Assembly: GCF_015687155.1 (NCBI RefSeq)
Contig: NZ_JADPQF010000001.1
Coordinates: 1,426,001 to 1,490,000, forward strand
Length of the DNA: 64,000 nucleotides
Reading direction: 5' to 3'
From: Aliikangiella sp. G2MR2-5
GTDB taxonomy: Bacteria; Pseudomonadota; Gammaproteobacteria; Enterobacterales; Kangiellaceae
Shown: positions 50,549-58,884 of the stretch, piece after piece
How the letters are laid out: each line of letters opens with the position of its first letter
How positions within the stretch are numbered: position 1 is the stretch's first letter
Made by a program: the position numbers and the translations under genes
The notes under the pieces: model-generated
Seen by the model: only the letters and a program-made list of their open reading frames with translations
Databases searched by the model: none
Told to the model about the DNA's origin: nothing

Positions 50549-50839
50549 TTAGAAGCTTACAGCTACGAGGCTTGATGACTCACTTTGTTCTTCGTCAGAC
50601 TTGTCATCTTCGGATTCATCTTCATTATCATCGTCATCTTTGGCAGGTACAAGCATACATACAATCTTGTGCTGGCTTCCCAGGATAGATTCCATCTGAG
50701 AACTATCTTTAGACTTAAGTACAGTAATCATTTCTTCAGAAAGATTTAGATCAGACACCAGAGAATCAATATCCAGCTCACCTTGTTCAAAATTTGGACA
50801 AAGAGAAATTCTTTCAATAGCTTCGATATAGTTTTTCAT
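50549..50839 (-). CDS. split-borosin precursor peptide (RiPP precursor)
   Basis: 96 residues. The N-terminal part (1-54) is helical; its LSEEMITVLKSKDSSQMES segment (33-51) fits the borosin-binding domain of SonA-type precursors, the docking module for the separate methyltransferase. Next comes a hydrophobic stretch QHKIVCMLVPAK (56-67) where the methylated core of SonA lies. Then an acidic linker of Asp/Glu/Ser (68-87) and a second short hydrophobic end, SSSLVAVSF (88-96). ATG at 50839 with AAAGGAAA upstream. It follows its methyltransferase after 145 bases. The core is inferred; which residues are methylated cannot be read from sequence. Confidence 0.82.
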   Translation of the reverse strand: MKNYIEAIERISLCPNFEQGELDIDSLVSDLNLSEEMITVLKSKDSSQMESILGSQHKIVCMLVPAKDDDDNEDESEDDKSDEEQSESSSLVAVSF

Positions 50840-50874
50840 TTTATTGTTTCCTTTCAGCTAATCAAGCCAAGATC

Positions 50875-50894
50875 AGTCGTAAAAGAGTACGACT
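50875..50894. repeat. hairpin in the leader of the borosin precursor
   Basis: AGTCGTA (50875-50881) and TACGACT (50888-50894) match perfectly around 6 bases, 36-55 bases before the precursor start. It may stabilise a separate precursor mRNA or act as an attenuator after the methyltransferase gene. On the plus strand TTTT follows, on the minus strand none. Confidence 0.45.
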
Positions 50895-50984
50895 TTTATC
50901 CTAGTCTATTCAAAAAATATACTTATTATCACGTTCGACAATAATACGCTATAAATATTTAAAATCAAACGCTTATGTTATGTA

Positions 50985-51773
50985 TCAGGTAAAAATCAAT
51001 TTAAGTCTTTTTTCAATATCTGTATTCTTCTTCATCACTTCGCAGGGAGGTATAACTAAAGTTGTATAATCATGCAGCTGTGCCTTTGAAAGTTCATTAA
51101 GTGACAGATATTCAACTCTGGATTGGGTTAAAGGTGTTGTACGTGCCTCATATAACACAACTTGATGACTTTCCGGATATATTTCAAAAAGTAGCTCCAA
51201 TAGAATCGAAAGCGATTTTTTATTTGGAGTCCTGCTGGTCAATGTTAAGTCACCGGCAACGCCAATTTGCCAAAGTAAAAGGTAAGCACTAGGATCAATC
51301 AATCTTTGATACAACATAAATTGCGTTGCCTCAAACTGCTGTATTCCGCATGTGCCGGGATCCAAACCCAAATCGGCGATAAGACAGTCTTCTGCAGAGA
51401 TTCCAGGCTCCATTCGGGCTTTAAACCCAATCTCCCTGGTCTTTTCTATCGCTTTATGTGCAACGATCGCAAACATCCCTGGATGACCATAAAGAGCAAG
51501 ACATACTTTCTTTCCACATTCGACTTCGTGAACGACAACATCAACCATAGACTTATAAGTTTTGTTTCGAGGAAGTCCCTTTTCATAATACGACTGTAAA
51601 TTTCTTACATCGCTATTCATGCTCGACACCCACTCTTCCATAATATGTGTCGACACAGACATAAACACTACATCTGCTTCCTCAATGCAACGACGTGCAA
51701 CAGGCGTCAATTGAGCGCCTATTTGAATCCCGGTTCCGACACAAACCAGGCTTCCTTCAGTGGTATTAGTCAA
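50985..51773 (-). CDS. borosin-type peptide alpha-N-methyltransferase (split, SonM-like)
   Basis: 262 residues in the tetrapyrrole-methylase (SAM-dependent) fold, but with the borosin signature: GSLVCVGTGIQIGAQ at the start, LALYGHPGMFA, and MEPGISAEDCLIADLGLDPG then QQFEATQFML. The catalytic Tyr/Arg/Tyr set known from OphMA and SonM is present as Tyr63, Arg69 and Tyr73, with Tyr95 also kept. It lacks the fused C-terminal precursor of fungal OphMA, so the substrate must be separate, as in Shewanella SonM/SonA. The TTG start at 51773 is backed by AAGGA at 8 bases; the next in-frame ATG is inside the fold. Expected to methylate backbone amides of the downstream precursor. Confidence 0.93.
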   Translation of the reverse strand: MTNTTEGSLVCVGTGIQIGAQLTPVARRCIEEADVVFMSVSTHIMEEWVSSMNSDVRNLQSYYEKGLPRNKTYKSMVDVVVHEVECGKKVCLALYGHPGMFAIVAHKAIEKTREIGFKARMEPGISAEDCLIADLGLDPGTCGIQQFEATQFMLYQRLIDPSAYLLLWQIGVAGDLTLTSRTPNKKSLSILLELLFEIYPESHQVVLYEARTTPLTQSRVEYLSLNELSKAQLHDYTTLVIPPCEVMKKNTDIEKRLKLIFT

Positions 51774-51806
51774 TCTCTATTTCCTTAAAAACCGATATTT
51801 TGACAA

Positions 51807-52361
51807 TCAAAGATACTTAGAATCGTCCATTCTAACAGTGCAGGCGACATCCGAAAATTGCCAGTTTTTCTTCAAAATAACGCCTATTTGGGGATTTTGC
51901 TTGATTGGAGAGCCAGAAAAATCTGTTCCTATAGTTAAACAAGCTCGTATTGCCGCTTTATTTCTAATAGAAGTAACAAAAACAATTTTATTTAATCCCA
52001 AATAGTTGAATAAGTAATTTATTAACATTATAGCGGTCAGCCTGGCAGTTCCTTTTGGGGCTTTTTTTGCCATTAACATAAAACCAAGCTCTGCTGTCAT
52101 CTGCTTACTACAAACCTGAACGCCAATAAATCCTACCTCCAGGTTATCTCGTTTCAAGACGATCAAGTAGTTGATACTACTCAAGGAGTTTAAAGCCACA
52201 TCAAAATTTTTATCAACTTCATCTTTTGAGAAAGCCCTATCAATATATCTTGTCGTTCGTTTACATAAGAACGCTTTTTTATAAATCGGCTTATGTATTC
52301 CGCTCAGAGGAACCAACCTAAACTCATCCGTTTCCAAAATGGGAAGTTTTTTACTGGACAT
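51807..52361 (-). CDS. GNAT family (RimJ/RimL-type) N-acetyltransferase in the borosin cluster
   Basis: From the ATG at 52361 it is 184 residues; a TTG at 52373 overlaps the protease stop (TTGA) and would add four. The fold is RimJ/RimL-like: ETDEFRLVPLS at the start, GFIGVQVCSKQMTAELGFMLM as the central sheet, a degenerate acetyl-CoA loop in KAPKGTARLTAIML, then RNKAAIRACLTIG. Residues around the pantetheine loop are less canonical than in housekeeping RimI/RimJ, so the acyl donor is uncertain. It lies 8 bases past the protease stop and 33 before the methyltransferase, in one operon. A role in tailoring the peptide is inferred. Confidence 0.75.
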   Translation of the reverse strand: MSSKKLPILETDEFRLVPLSGIHKPIYKKAFLCKRTTRYIDRAFSKDEVDKNFDVALNSLSSINYLIVLKRDNLEVGFIGVQVCSKQMTAELGFMLMAKKAPKGTARLTAIMLINYLFNYLGLNKIVFVTSIRNKAAIRACLTIGTDFSGSPIKQNPQIGVILKKNWQFSDVACTVRMDDSKYL

Positions 52362-52369
52362 TGCTTTAT

Positions 52370-53716
52370 TCAAAACTTCGCTTTCGCAAACTTCATGTCC
52401 CCGAACTCATTCTCAAATCGAGCAAATATCACATAATAATCAGACATCAGAGGTAACCCCAAAATTGATTGATCAGGCCACCCAGGAAGCTGCGAAATAA
52501 TTTTAAAAGAAGCCTGTCCATGCTGTGGAGCGTTAACTTGCCAATAGTCATCCGCTTTACAAATGAGACTGACTTCCTCTTCCTCTGAATCGACTGAAGC
52601 CTCAAAGATAAACTCAATATCCGGCCATTCCTCCAGATTTACCAAACTGGCGTCAACGCCTTCTTCCTTATATTCAAATGACAAGAATGGCTCCAAAATA
52701 TCCTTAAACTTGGGATCAACCTTTTCCATGCATTCGATAATATAGTTAAAGACAACATTATCCAATACGAGCAAGGTAGCACCAGTATCCATAAAAGCAT
52801 TCGAGTGATGCTTTTCCAGTTCTTTTCCTTCGAGAACAGGTACGTCAAAGGCTTCGAAACCATCGACTTTTACTTTTAGCAACCTGACATTGTAGTAAAC
52901 ATCATCAACAACTTTAATTCGAGTAAATTCGCCTTCATAAAGGTCTTGATCTTCTTCGCCACCTCCCAAGATAAATAGCCCCTGATTAAGAGGGTCTTGT
53001 TTCAGGTCTTCTTTAGACAAATTTGGCGCAGCATGATGAATACTGGAGCGTCGAGTAACAAATGAAAATTTATTGGCTGAAACACCTTGTTCTTCCAAAC
53101 AGGTAAAATAGGGTCTAAGTTCGCTCTTAGGTTTGTTTTTCACAAATGATCGGAAAGATTTAACACTTTGTTTCTCAATACCAGTATTGGACCAGGGATA
53201 AGTGACTTCCGGAGCAATACCCTGCTCTTTTAGGTAATCCTGTAGACAATGGGCATCATTCAGTTCATAAAATGCCAACCCCAATATCCCGTCCGCATCA
53301 GCAAACATGCCTTGTTGAAACTCTGCAGCGATCGAGACATGTGTATTGTCCAGTAGCATCTTCCCATTGTGAGATATCATGTCAACACCAGTCTTAACGA
53401 CCGGTCCGTACCAACCACCAACACCGTAGCGAACATATTGAGCAAAGGATGTCGGCACCAGCTCACGATCGACTTTTGATTCATAGGCAGTTTGTGTTAC
53501 TACCAGAGTACTACTACCACTATCCAGAACCAATTCAGCTGTATCAGTTTCACTGCCAAAAGCAACTGTTACCGAGAAGCCTCCTCTGGCATGGACATTA
53601 GTTATCGGCATTCGCAAGGTTTTGCGGCTTCCGTTTTGGCTAGTATCTGTACTGGCGCCACACAGCTTTTTTTCTTTTTGTAACGACTCGTTAGCTTCTT
53701 GTTTTTGACTTTCCAT
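52370..53716 (-). CDS. pepsin-like aspartic protease (family A1) in the borosin cluster
   Basis: 448 residues. Both lobes of the A1 fold carry an active-site Asp: Asp65 in LVLDSGSSTLVV and Asp310 in AFMDTGATLLVLD. Other family marks are DGILGLAFYELND (142-154) and LFILGGGEEDQDLYEGEF. There is no signal peptide or propeptide-like start; the first 35 residues are hydrophilic, so it should be cytoplasmic. Pepsin-type A1 enzymes are rare in bacteria; shewasins of Shewanella are the known cases and also lack a signal. First gene of the operon ending in the precursor, so I infer it cleaves the leader or core of the methylated peptide. Confidence 0.88.
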   Translation of the reverse strand: MESQKQEANESLQKEKKLCGASTDTSQNGSRKTLRMPITNVHARGGFSVTVAFGSETDTAELVLDSGSSTLVVTQTAYESKVDRELVPTSFAQYVRYGVGGWYGPVVKTGVDMISHNGKMLLDNTHVSIAAEFQQGMFADADGILGLAFYELNDAHCLQDYLKEQGIAPEVTYPWSNTGIEKQSVKSFRSFVKNKPKSELRPYFTCLEEQGVSANKFSFVTRRSSIHHAAPNLSKEDLKQDPLNQGLFILGGGEEDQDLYEGEFTRIKVVDDVYYNVRLLKVKVDGFEAFDVPVLEGKELEKHHSNAFMDTGATLLVLDNVVFNYIIECMEKVDPKFKDILEPFLSFEYKEEGVDASLVNLEEWPDIEFIFEASVDSEEEEVSLICKADDYWQVNAPQHGQASFKIISQLPGWPDQSILGLPLMSDYYVIFARFENEFGDMKFAKAKF

Positions 53717-53919
53717 GAATTTTTATTCTTATAAGACTAATAAATTGATTTTGATCCTGACAATTGCCGGTAAATAGCTTTAGCGGCAATCTAAAAGCAG
53801 GTAAAATATCAGCCACTTAACCGTGACGCAAGCTTTGTTCATTGAAGGGCAAAATTCATACAAGATTATCTTCTTGCGATATATAGGTGAATAACAATTA
53901 ATCTTCAGGTACTCAAGTT

Positions 53920-55239
53920 ATGGAAACTAAAGTTGAGCAAATAATAACCGCCGATTGGCTAATACCTATGACCCAGGCCGATCATTGGATAGAAAATGCT
54001 GGTCTTTTAATAAGAGGCACAGAAATAATTGCTGTGGACAAGTTAGACATATTAACTGAAAAGTATCCGGAAGTTTCACACACCCATCTGGAAGGCCAGG
54101 CATTGCTCCCCGGTTTCATCAATAGTCACTGTCATGCAGCAATGAACTTACTTAGGGGCCTTTCGGATGACTTACCATTAAAGCAGTGGCTCGAAGAAGC
54201 AATATGGCCCGTTGAAGCTCAGTTCGTTGATAATAGCTTTGTCTATCAAGGCACTCAGCATGCTATTGCCGAAATGCTACGTTCCGGTACCACCTGCTTC
54301 CAGGATATGTACTTTATGCCTGATCAAGCGGCCAAGGCCGTCAAGGAGTCAGGTATCCGGGCTTCCATTGGAATGGTTGTTGTCGAGTTTGAAACAAGTT
54401 GGGCACAAAATGCTCAAGATTGTATTGATAAGGGACTGGACGTATTTGACCAGTTTAAACACAGCCCGACAATTAACTTCAATTTTGCACCCCATGCCCC
54501 ATATACCGTTGAAAAAACAACTCTCGAAAAGCTAGGAATGTTATCTAACGAGTTGAGTTTGCCGCTACAAATGCATATACACGAAACGGCTTACGAAGTT
54601 GAAACTTTTATTGAAGCGCACGGTGTCAGGCCACTTACCAGACTCAAAGAAATAGGCCTGATAAGTCCGTTACTTAATGCTGTCCACATGACTCAATTGA
54701 ATGAAGGCGAAATTGAATGGTTAGCTGACGGCGGGAGCCACGTCATCCACTGCCCGCAATCAAACATGAAATTGTCCAGCGGTGTTTGTCCTACAAAACA
54801 ACTGCTCGAAGCTGGAGTAAATATTGCACTAGGAACCGATGGCGCAGCGAGTAACAACGATCTTGATATGATTGATGAAATTCGCTCAACTGCCCTGCTA
54901 GCCAAACTCGACTATCTTGATCCAACTGCGATGTCTGCTTATGAATCTCTGTACGCCGCTACCATGGGTGGAGCGAAAGCTTTAGGGTTACAGGAAAGCA
55001 TTGGATCATTGGAAGCGGGCAAGCTTGCCGATTTTATTTCTATTGACTTAAACTGTATCGAAACACAACCAGTTTATAACCCGGTATCACAAATTGTTTA
55101 TGCTGCCGGTAGAGAACAAGTAAGCAATGTCTGGGTCAACGGAAAGCAATTAATGTCGAACCGTAAACTGAAAACGTTAAATAGCGATTTGATTTTGCAA
55201 AATGCCAGGCATTGGCGGAACAAGATTATTAATCGATAA
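53920..55239 (+). CDS. mtaD: 5-methylthioadenosine/S-adenosylhomocysteine deaminase (MtaD/TrzA-type)
   Basis: 439-residue amidohydrolase. Metal site INSHCHAAMNLLRG (H-x-H), later HIHE, then HCPQSNMKLSSG and GTDGAASNNDLDM with the Asp ligand. This NMKLSSG/GTDGAASNN pattern is that of MTA/SAH deaminases of the TRZ/ATZ family, which recycle SAM by-products. It heads the mtaD-ubiG-gph operon seen in many gammaproteobacteria. The SAM-dependent UbiG downstream would make SAH, so the pairing is sensible. It is divergent from the A1 protease across 203 bases. Confidence 0.9.
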   Translation: METKVEQIITADWLIPMTQADHWIENAGLLIRGTEIIAVDKLDILTEKYPEVSHTHLEGQALLPGFINSHCHAAMNLLRGLSDDLPLKQWLEEAIWPVEAQFVDNSFVYQGTQHAIAEMLRSGTTCFQDMYFMPDQAAKAVKESGIRASIGMVVVEFETSWAQNAQDCIDKGLDVFDQFKHSPTINFNFAPHAPYTVEKTTLEKLGMLSNELSLPLQMHIHETAYEVETFIEAHGVRPLTRLKEIGLISPLLNAVHMTQLNEGEIEWLADGGSHVIHCPQSNMKLSSGVCPTKQLLEAGVNIALGTDGAASNNDLDMIDEIRSTALLAKLDYLDPTAMSAYESLYAATMGGAKALGLQESIGSLEAGKLADFISIDLNCIETQPVYNPVSQIVYAAGREQVSNVWVNGKQLMSNRKLKTLNSDLILQNARHWRNKIINR

Positions 55240-55312
55240 AAGAAGCAATTAATGGGTAATGAAATAGATAACGCTCATTATTTGGGAAATATCATTTAAT
55301 TCAGGAAGTAAG

Positions 55313-56023
55313 ATGACCTACACCGAAAATGTTGACCACAGTGAAATTAAAAAATTTTCAGACCTCGCGTCTCGTTGGTGGGACAAGGAAAGTGAATTTA
55401 AACCGCTTCATGATATCAACCCACTTCGATTAGGTTATATCGAAAAAAATAGTGATGGCTTAAGCGGCAAAAAAATTATCGATGTAGGTTGTGGCGGTGG
55501 AATTCTGAGCGACTCAATGTCTGCTAAAGGGGCAATAGTGACTGGTATCGATATGGGCGAAGCCCCCCTGTCTGTTGCCCGACTTCATCAATTAGAATCA
55601 GGTCAAAAGGTTGACTATATCCAGACAACAGTTGAAGCTATGGCAGAAAAACATGCAGGAGAATTTGATGTAGTAACCTGTATGGAAATGATGGAGCACG
55701 TCCCAGATCCGTCATCGGTGGTTACTGCGTGTGCAAAATTAGTAAAGCCTGGCGGAGACTTATACTTTTCTACTATTAACCGAACAGCCAAAGCTTTCGC
55801 TTTCGCCATAGTGGGAGCCGAGTATTTACTAAAAATGCTACCTAAAGGCACACATGAATACGCAAAATTCATCAAGCCATCTGAGCTCGCAAGCTGGTCC
55901 AGAGATGCAGAGCTAGAAGTAAAAGACCTGATTGGAATGCATTATAACCCGCTGCTTAAAACCTATAAGCTTGCACCCGGTGTTGATGTCAACTACCTGA
56001 TGCATTTAAAACCATTAATATAA
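55313..56023 (+). CDS. ubiG: ubiquinone O-methyltransferase UbiG
   Basis: Performs both O-methylations in ubiquinone synthesis, using SAM. 236 residues (E. coli 240) with [11 protein letters not shown] at the N-terminus, motif I DVGCGGG (57-63), [10 protein letters not shown] and TINRT. ATG at 55313 after AGGAAG. It lies 73 bases after mtaD and 9 before gph. Confidence 0.97.
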   Translation: MTYTENVDHSEIKKFSDLASRWWDKESEFKPLHDINPLRLGYIEKNSDGLSGKKIIDVGCGGGILSDSMSAKGAIVTGIDMGEAPLSVARLHQLESGQKVDYIQTTVEAMAEKHAGEFDVVTCMEMMEHVPDPSSVVTACAKLVKPGGDLYFSTINRTAKAFAFAIVGAEYLLKMLPKGTHEYAKFIKPSELASWSRDAELEVKDLIGMHYNPLLKTYKLAPGVDVNYLMHLKPLI

Positions 56024-56032
56024 GAATAGCTT

Positions 56033-56692
56033 ATGCCTTACTCTGCAGTACTTTTTGATTTAGATGGTACTCTTGTCGATACCGCATTAGATCTCGGTAA
56101 TGCTCTCAACTATCTGCTGATAAAATCAGGAAGAGAACCTCTTGCAGATAAAAGCATTCGTCCATTTGTATCTGGAGGTACTCCAGCATTAATCAAACTG
56201 GGTTTTGGCTATGAAATGGAAGATCCAGAGTTCCCCTCGCTTAAGCAAGCATTTTTAGACTATTACGAGCAGAATCTTTGTCGCTATTCCAAGCCTTTCA
56301 ATGGAATTCTTGATGCTTTAACTTTTCTTGAAACGAATGAAATTCAATGGGGAATAGTAACCAATAAACCAGATTACTTAACTAAACCTTTATTGGAAGT
56401 ATTGAACCTCTCACATCGTAGTGCTGTAACCATTAGTGGAGACACCTATGATAGAAAAAAACCAGATCCTTTTCCGTTATTGCAAGCTTGTAAAATTATC
56501 AATGTTAAGCCGCAACATACATTTTATATTGGTGATGACCACCGAGATATTGTTGCTGCTCAGGCCGCAGAAATGCTCAGTGTTTCTGTTGGCTGGGGAT
56601 ATCCCGGAGAAAAAAATCCGTTAGATTGGCAAGCCAAGTATCACTTAAATGCAAGTAGTGATTTGCAACCTTTTCTGAAATCACTTCTCTAG
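56033..56692 (+). CDS. gph: phosphoglycolate phosphatase (HAD family)
   Basis: 219 residues. HAD motif I FDLDGTLVDT (nucleophile Asp9, Asp11), motif II VTNKP, motif III Lys in DRKKPDP, and motif IV GDDHRDI. Family phosphatases clear 2-phosphoglycolate; the mtaD-ubiG-gph order supports Gph over other HAD enzymes. It follows ubiG by 9 bases. The stop is at 56692; no strong terminator seen. Confidence 0.92.
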   Translation: MPYSAVLFDLDGTLVDTALDLGNALNYLLIKSGREPLADKSIRPFVSGGTPALIKLGFGYEMEDPEFPSLKQAFLDYYEQNLCRYSKPFNGILDALTFLETNEIQWGIVTNKPDYLTKPLLEVLNLSHRSAVTISGDTYDRKKPDPFPLLQACKIINVKPQHTFYIGDDHRDIVAAQAAEMLSVSVGWGYPGEKNPLDWQAKYHLNASSDLQPFLKSLL

Positions 56693-56785
56693 CGAAACAG
56701 CAACAAAAATTTTATTGACGTCGTTCAACGACAAGGCCTTGCAGTAAAATTTCGGCCGACTTATTTCAGACTACTTACCGTCAGA

Positions 56786-58834
56786 TTACTTATCCCACTT
56801 TATCTGTATTGCAACACCAGAACCGTCCGCCAGGTTTTTGGCCAAAGCCTTACCACCATGAAACTCGGCAATCAACTTGACCACAAACAATCCCAGCCCC
56901 AAGTTTGCACCACGTTGAGTTGTAGAACTGCTCACTGAATCACGAATAGAAACAAGAGAGTTAAATATTTTCTTTAAATTTTTTCTAGGAATTTGCGGAC
57001 CTTTATTTTCTACACTTAGCACATAGCCGGTATTATTTTCCTCGACTCTAACCACAATGGGTTGCTCCTTCTCGGAAAAGTCCATAGCATTGGAAACCAG
57101 TTTGTCCAGCATCTCAGCAAATAATTCGCCAGACACTTCTTTTTTCCAACTACCAATTTTTGCCAGAAACTGAAAATTGAAATCAGGAAAGGATGAGCGA
57201 TAACCCTCTACCAAAAAACCAAGCATTTCAATTAAGTCGATGGTTTCCAAATCCGCATTCTGCATTGCCTGCCTGATTCCTGTTGCACGACGCATTCTGG
57301 TTATGATTTCTCCTAGTCGCTCAGTTCCGCTTATAGCTCTTTGTAGTACTTCTTTTTGCTCTTCATTTTCCATCAAAGACAAATTATCCAATGAGCTGCG
57401 AACAATTGCGATTGGCGTTCTCAACTCATGAGACAACCTGGACGCCAGCTGCTCAAGATAATCATTATATTCGTAAAGCCTATTACTCATATGAGCAAAA
57501 GCATTACCCAGCTCATCAAGCTCATCACCTTTTTTCGATTCAATGACAATAGGTGTATTCATTCTTCCTTCGTCATCGACAACCTCGTTGATCTGATTTT
57601 TTAAACGACTAATTCTCAGAGTTAAGCGCGATATGTACCAAAGTAAAATGGTAAAAATAGTAAACATGGTAATTGCAGAATAATAGATCATTTGCAACAA
57701 CGTTTTTTGTTGTATTAACTGAACACTTGCTATATTTTCTTCAATAAAAACAAGGCCGAGCTTTTTATCGTTGTGAACAATTGGTGTCGCTGCCAAAGCA
57801 ATTGAGTTTTCCTTATTCATGGTGTTTTCAACCGAAGTCGCCGCCTGACCTTGAAGAGCCTGATAAATAACACTTGAATCTAACCGTAATGCTGACGCAC
57901 GCCTGTCTTTCAGCTCACTATCCTGATTCATCAGTAACCAGTTAATCAGCGGATTATCATCTTGCTTCCAGTTCACTTCTTTGAAACGATCCTTTTGTGC
58001 AAGCGCTCGCCCTTTTAAATCAAGTAACCACACTCTTTGTCCTGGTCTAATATCCAGGCTTTCTGTAAAAGCCGTCAAACTCGCAGATGGCCAGACAACC
58101 GGACTCAGTTCGTAACGATTTGTCGCAACAATGGTATAAGAATCTTGCGGAGAGTCCACATCATAATGCAGGACGTTTAGCTGACTGGGCTTCTTGCCGG
58201 AGGGAAATTTGATTTCCAGATTAAATCCTGTTGAGTACTCAGCCCAGACTGCGTTGTATCGCCAGTCAATACGAAACTGCTTTCCAATCTTTCTTTTAAC
58301 TGGAATTTTCCCTGGAGCTTTGGGGGAAACAAAAATCTGGTGATATAGTCCTTGTTCATCCAGGAAGTTAATTTCCAGCTGATCCGCTTTTGAATTTTCG
58401 GCCACATCCGGATAAATAATTCCATTATCCTCGACGCGCAAAGACAAATATAAAGCTCCTTCAGATTCACCAAGCAGTATACCGAATCGATTATCCTTAT
58501 TACCAAAATATTCTCTAAACCTTTCTAGTAACTTCCAGTCATCAAAATATCCATCTAACAAAAACGAATCACTCAGCGGGAACACAAATAGCTCTTTAGC
58601 CATAAATTTTTCTGAGTCTGGCAAAAGACTTTCTTCAAACCAGTCCTGGTGTGACTGTAGTCGATTTGCAATTAGTTCGCTATGCAACCGAAGATTCTTA
58701 AGTAGATTATCAAGAAGTGCTTTTTCGACTTCTTTTAACACCAGAATAGCTGCAACCGGTATTAAAAACACCAGTAGTAAAATAGAAATAAACTTACCTT
58801 TTAGGGGCCAATGGGCCGGATTTAGTTTTATCAT
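56786..58834 (-). CDS. pdsS: dedicated-sortase-system sensor histidine kinase PdsS
   Basis: 682 residues. An N-terminal membrane segment (about 15-30) and a second one (about 387-405) bracket a large periplasmic sensor region with a CBM9-like part (about 75-230). A HAMP-like linker leads to the dimerisation helix with His469 in LSHELRTPIAIV and an ATPase domain (N-box near LVSNAMDFSEK, then LGLGLFVVKLIAEFHGG). The length and the N-terminal LKGKFISILLLVFLIPVAA resemble the histidine kinase of the proteobacterial dedicated sortase system. Located 50 bases after the response regulator. Orthology is from memory of the family, not a search. Confidence 0.8.
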   Translation of the reverse strand: MIKLNPAHWPLKGKFISILLLVFLIPVAAILVLKEVEKALLDNLLKNLRLHSELIANRLQSHQDWFEESLLPDSEKFMAKELFVFPLSDSFLLDGYFDDWKLLERFREYFGNKDNRFGILLGESEGALYLSLRVEDNGIIYPDVAENSKADQLEINFLDEQGLYHQIFVSPKAPGKIPVKRKIGKQFRIDWRYNAVWAEYSTGFNLEIKFPSGKKPSQLNVLHYDVDSPQDSYTIVATNRYELSPVVWPSASLTAFTESLDIRPGQRVWLLDLKGRALAQKDRFKEVNWKQDDNPLINWLLMNQDSELKDRRASALRLDSSVIYQALQGQAATSVENTMNKENSIALAATPIVHNDKKLGLVFIEENIASVQLIQQKTLLQMIYYSAITMFTIFTILLWYISRLTLRISRLKNQINEVVDDEGRMNTPIVIESKKGDELDELGNAFAHMSNRLYEYNDYLEQLASRLSHELRTPIAIVRSSLDNLSLMENEEQKEVLQRAISGTERLGEIITRMRRATGIRQAMQNADLETIDLIEMLGFLVEGYRSSFPDFNFQFLAKIGSWKKEVSGELFAEMLDKLVSNAMDFSEKEQPIVVRVEENNTGYVLSVENKGPQIPRKNLKKIFNSLVSIRDSVSSSTTQRGANLGLGLFVVKLIAEFHGGKALAKNLADGSGVAIQIKWDK

Positions 58835-58884
58835 TATGTTTTAACTAATTATTGGCCTCTGGCAACGTATTTTTCAAATAGTGA

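Noticed and set aside
50985-51773. Calling the SAM enzyme a cobalamin or siroheme tetrapyrrole methylase
   Set aside because: The fold is shared, but the EPGISAEDCL/FEAT motifs and the Tyr-Arg-Tyr set are those of borosin methylases, no porphyrin genes are nearby, and a borosin-like precursor is adjacent.
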